DNA from: Methylobacterium durans
GTDB lineage: Bacteria > Pseudomonadota > Alphaproteobacteria > Rhizobiales > Beijerinckiaceae
Assembly: GCF_003173715.1 (NCBI RefSeq)
Contig: NZ_CP029550.1
Span: 4,573,501-4,637,500 of the forward strand
Length of the DNA: 64,000 bases
Reading direction: 5' to 3'
Below the pieces are notes generated by a model. That model was not told the DNA's origin and made no database searches. It saw only the letters and a program-made list of their open reading frames with translations. Made by a program: the position numbers and the translations under genes. Every line of letters begins with the position of its first letter. The first letter of the stretch is position 1. This document shows, in pieces, positions 61,468 to 64,000 of the stretch.

Positions 61468-63657
61468 TCAGATTCGGGCCTTCAGGAGGCGGAGCGCATT
61501 CGCGGTCACGAGCACCGTCGCCCCGGTATCGGCCAGAATGGCCGGCCACAGGCCGGTGAGGCCGGCGACCGTGGTCACGAGGAAGACCGCCTTCAGGCCC
61601 ATCGCCAGGGCGATGTTCTGCCGGATGTTGCGCATCGTCCTGCGCGACAGGTCGACCATGCGGGCGACGTCGCGAACCCGTCCGTGAAGGACGGCGGCAT
61701 CCGCTGTCTCAAGGGCCACATCCGTGCCGCCACCCATGGCAATGCCGACGTCCGCCGCGGCGAGCGCCGGGGCGTCGTTGATGCCGTCACCCACCTTCGC
61801 CACGATCTCGCCGGCACCCTGGAGCTGCCGGACGATGCTCTGCTTGTCCTCGGGCAGGAGCTCGGCGCGGGCCTCGATCCCCAACGCTCCGGCAACGGCG
61901 TTCGCCGTACGTTGGTTGTCGCCCGTGACCATCATGGCGCGTACGCCCGCGGCGGCGAGCGCGTCGATGCCGGCGCGGGCGTCGGGCCGCACTTCGTCGC
62001 GCATGGCGAGCAGCCCGGCCGCCGTGCCGTCGGCCAGGAGCACCGAGACGGTCTTGCCCTCCGCGTTCAAGGCGGCGGCGCGGGCTTCGAGCTCGGGTGT
62101 GGGCGGTACCCGCCCCGCGGTTGCACGGGGCGAGCCGAGGAAGAGCTCGACGCCCCCGACGCGGCCGGTGACGCCCTGGCCGCCGACGGACCGCGCGCCT
62201 GCGGCCGGGGGGATGGGAACCCCGGCGTCCGCCGCCCTCGCCAGGATGGCCTTGGCGAGCGGGTGGGCGGAGCCCGTCTCCAGGGCCGCCGCAAGGGAAA
62301 GCACCTCCCGTTCCGACCGACCGAGCGGGACCACGTCCGTGACCCGGGGACGACCCTCGGTCAGGGTCCCGGTCTTGTCGAAGGCGGCGACCGTCACCCG
62401 ACCGAGGTTTTCCAGGGCCGCGCCGCCCTTGATCAGCAGCCCGCGCCGGGCCCCCACGGAGAGGCCGGCAGCGATGGCTGCCGGGGTCGAGATCACCAGG
62501 GCGCAGGGACAGCCGACGAGGAGGAGTGCCAAGCCCCTGTAGACCCACTCCGCCCATGGGGCGCCGAGGAGAAGCGGCGGCAGGACCGCCACCGCGGCGG
62601 CGACCGCGACCACGCCGGGCGTGTAGGAGCGGGCGAATCGGTCGATGATCCGCTCGGTGGGGGCCTTGGCTTCCTGGGCCTCCTCGACGAGGCGCACCAC
62701 GCGGGCGATGGTGTTGTCCTGCGCGGTGGCCGTGGCGCGGATCCGAAGGGCCCCGTCGCCGTTGATGGTGCCCGCGAAGACCGTGTCGCCCCGGGCCTTC
62801 GGCTTCGGGACGCTCTCCCCGGTCACGGGGGCCTCGTCCACTGCGCCCTCGCCATCCGTCACGACGCCATCCGCCGGGATGCGGTCGCCGGGACGAACCA
62901 ACACGGTCGCGCCGACCTGAAGGGCGCCCGCGGGCACCTCCTCGACGCGACCGTCCGTCTCCAGCAGGGCCGTCCTTGGTACCAGCCTCGACAGATCGTT
63001 GATCGAGGCGCGGGCGCGCCCGGCGGCAACGCCCTCCAGGAGCTCGCCGACGAGGAACAGGAACACGACCGTGGCGGCCTCCTCGGTCGCGCCGATGATC
63101 ACGGCGCCGACGGCCGCCACGGTCATCAGCGTCTCGATGGAGAACGGCGTTCCGAACCGGGCCGCGGCCACGGCGCGCCGCGCGACGGGCACGAGGCCGA
63201 CGGCGAGCGCGGCGAGGAAGGCGTAATGCCCACCCGCGGGTGCGACCCGCCCGACCGCGTACGCCACCGCGAGGGCGGCACCGCAGGCGAGGGTCAGGAG
63301 CCCGCGCCCGCTGCGCCACCAAGGGATCTCGTCGGAGCCGACCGCCCGGCCAGCCCGGTCGGCGCTCTGGGCGCCGTGCGCGGACGACGCGGCGCCTGCG
63401 TCCGACACCGCGTAGCCGAGCGAGGCCACGACCGCGGAGAGGGTGGCGCGGCTCACCGTGCCCGTGTGCGCGACGGTCACCGTTCGCGCGGGCACGGAGA
63501 CCGCCACGTCCTCGACGCCGGGCAGCCGGCGGATGGCGGTCTCGATCTTGGCCCCGCAGGACGCGCAATCCATGCCGGCGACGCGTAGCCGGGTCGGTGG
63601 CACGTCGGATCCCCGGGGCTCCGGGACCTCATCGGGATTGCGAAGCAGCGTATCCAT
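61468..63657 (-). CDS. zntA: ZntA/CadA-type P1B ATPase
   Basis: A 729-aa Zn/Cd/Pb-exporting ATPase. One HMA domain has GMDCASC. The core has TGES, LVGCPCALVISTP, phospho-Asp427 (DKTGT) and [23 protein letters not shown]. The end region GGTDVALETADAAVL matches Zn-type pumps. The final helices are of normal length. It is the first gene of a cluster with CDF, ZIP, response regulator and kinase, and is preceded by a MerR-type promoter. zntA or cadA cannot be separated by sequence alone. Confidence 0.93.
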   Translation of the reverse strand: MDTLLRNPDEVPEPRGSDVPPTRLRVAGMDCASCGAKIETAIRRLPGVEDVAVSVPARTVTVAHTGTVSRATLSAVVASLGYAVSDAGAASSAHGAQSADRAGRAVGSDEIPWWRSGRGLLTLACGAALAVAYAVGRVAPAGGHYAFLAALAVGLVPVARRAVAAARFGTPFSIETLMTVAAVGAVIIGATEEAATVVFLFLVGELLEGVAAGRARASINDLSRLVPRTALLETDGRVEEVPAGALQVGATVLVRPGDRIPADGVVTDGEGAVDEAPVTGESVPKPKARGDTVFAGTINGDGALRIRATATAQDNTIARVVRLVEEAQEAKAPTERIIDRFARSYTPGVVAVAAAVAVLPPLLLGAPWAEWVYRGLALLLVGCPCALVISTPAAIAAGLSVGARRGLLIKGGAALENLGRVTVAAFDKTGTLTEGRPRVTDVVPLGRSEREVLSLAAALETGSAHPLAKAILARAADAGVPIPPAAGARSVGGQGVTGRVGGVELFLGSPRATAGRVPPTPELEARAAALNAEGKTVSVLLADGTAAGLLAMRDEVRPDARAGIDALAAAGVRAMMVTGDNQRTANAVAGALGIEARAELLPEDKQSIVRQLQGAGEIVAKVGDGINDAPALAAADVGIAMGGGTDVALETADAAVLHGRVRDVARMVDLSRRTMRNIRQNIALAMGLKAVFLVTTVAGLTGLWPAILADTGATVLVTANALRLLKARI

Positions 63658-63684
63658 CCTGCACCTTCCGCGTCGATGGGAAGG

Positions 63685-63715
63685 GTGCTAATCCCTCTAG
63701 CCACTAGAGGAGCAA
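63685..63715 (-). promoter_or_regulatory. ZntR/CadR/PbrR-type promoter of the Zn/Cd ATPase
   Basis: On the minus strand TTGCTC (63715-63710), a 19-bp spacer with the dyad CCTCTAG-TGG-CTAGAGG (63710-63694), then TAGCAC (63690-63685). The ACTCTA/TAGAGG-like dyad and 19-bp spacing are typical of Pb/Cd/Zn MerR-family promoters. The regulator gene starts 9 bp to the right, facing away. Confidence 0.85.
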
Positions 63716-63724
63716 GGGGATTCG

Positions 63725-64000
63725 ATGAAGCCGCTCGCCATCGGTGCATTGTCCGCGAGAACCGGGGTCAAGATCCCGACCATCCGGTACTACGAGGAGA
63801 CGGGACTGCTGCCCCGGCCGGAGCGGACGCAGGGGAACCAGCGAACCTACGACGAGGCGGCGGCGCGCCGGCTGCGCTTTATCCGGCATGCCCGCGAACT
63901 GGGGTTCGAGGTCGACGCCATCCGGACGCTGCTGGCGCTCGCCGACCAGCCGAACCGCCCCTGCGACGAGGCGGACGCCGTCGCGCGCCGGCATCTCGCC
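63725..64000 (+). CDS. MerR-family Zn/Cd/Pb-responsive regulator, C-terminus beyond window
   Basis: The first 92 residues are visible: MKPLAIGALSARTGVKIPTI, IRYYEETGLLPRPERT, and the start of the long helix with LADQPNRPCDEADAVARRHL. The Cys in RPCDEAD corresponds to the divalent-metal Cys of CadR/PbrR/ZntR, not to CueR. It is divergent from zntA, with the shared operator between them. Confidence 0.92.
   Translation, partial: MKPLAIGALSARTGVKIPTIRYYEETGLLPRPERTQGNQRTYDEAAARRLRFIRHARELGFEVDAIRTLLALADQPNRPCDEADAVARRHLA

Overview
The window is high-GC DNA (about 70% by eye) from an alphaproteobacterium. A DUF6894-type small protein, an IS1380 element, many small His-rich secreted proteins and the codon style all suggest Methylobacterium or a close Hyphomicrobiales relative. 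No rRNA, tRNA, ribosomal or replication genes are visible. The content is accessory: a metal-resistance island on a chromosome or large plasmid. The species and replicon are inference.

Layout. 1-4.3 kb: a truncated response regulator, then a CueR/CopA/CopZ-type copper module with two near-identical CueR-type promoters. 4.5-9.5 kb: a large PAS hybrid histidine kinase and a DUF2254 membrane protein. 10-14.7 kb: a stand-alone restriction-endonuclease-like protein, a duplicated RTX repeat protein and two hypothetical genes. 15-22.4 kb: nuoA-H-J-K-L-M-N, the seven membrane subunits of complex I with no peripheral-arm gene. 22.6-28.3 kb: an acetyltransferase, an FAD oxidoreductase paired with an unknown protein, an ABC exporter membrane domain cut off at a TnpB relic, and DUF6894. 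28.5-40.5 kb: a nucleotidyltransferase and a copper operon (TolC-like, multicopper oxidase, CusF, CusF fusion, lytic transglycosylase, YHS/HMBD copper ATPase), then DUF305, DUF2231 and His-rich proteins. 40.9-47.8 kb: mixed small genes, including DUF411, a CheD-like protein, and a possible defence pair (TIR protein plus nuclease-like protein). 48.3-49.9 kb: a complete IS1380-family element. 49.9-57.5 kb: a CzcI-like/CzcB/CzcA efflux operon with two secreted-protein genes, and His-rich proteins. 57.5-64 kb: a zinc/cadmium cluster (ATPase, CDF, ZIP, response regulator, kinase) with a divergent MerR regulator cut by the window end.

How the parts work together. Copper is sensed by CueR, pumped from the cytoplasm by two P1B ATPases, and bound or oxidised in the periplasm by CopZ/CusF/DUF305/multicopper oxidase proteins. 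Divalent ions (Zn/Cd/Co) are handled by CzcBA, a CDF exporter, a ZIP importer and a ZntA/CadA-type ATPase. A 15-bp dyad, WACCC-N5-GGGTW, recurs upstream of the nuo cluster and several small secreted or accessory genes. It resembles a CsoR-family operator and may tie them into one regulon.

Quality note. Five otherwise well-preserved genes (copA, the RTX gene, nuoL, the TIR gene, czcA) each lack exactly one base, at or near short G/C runs. This looks more like consensus-sequence indels than five independent pseudogenes.
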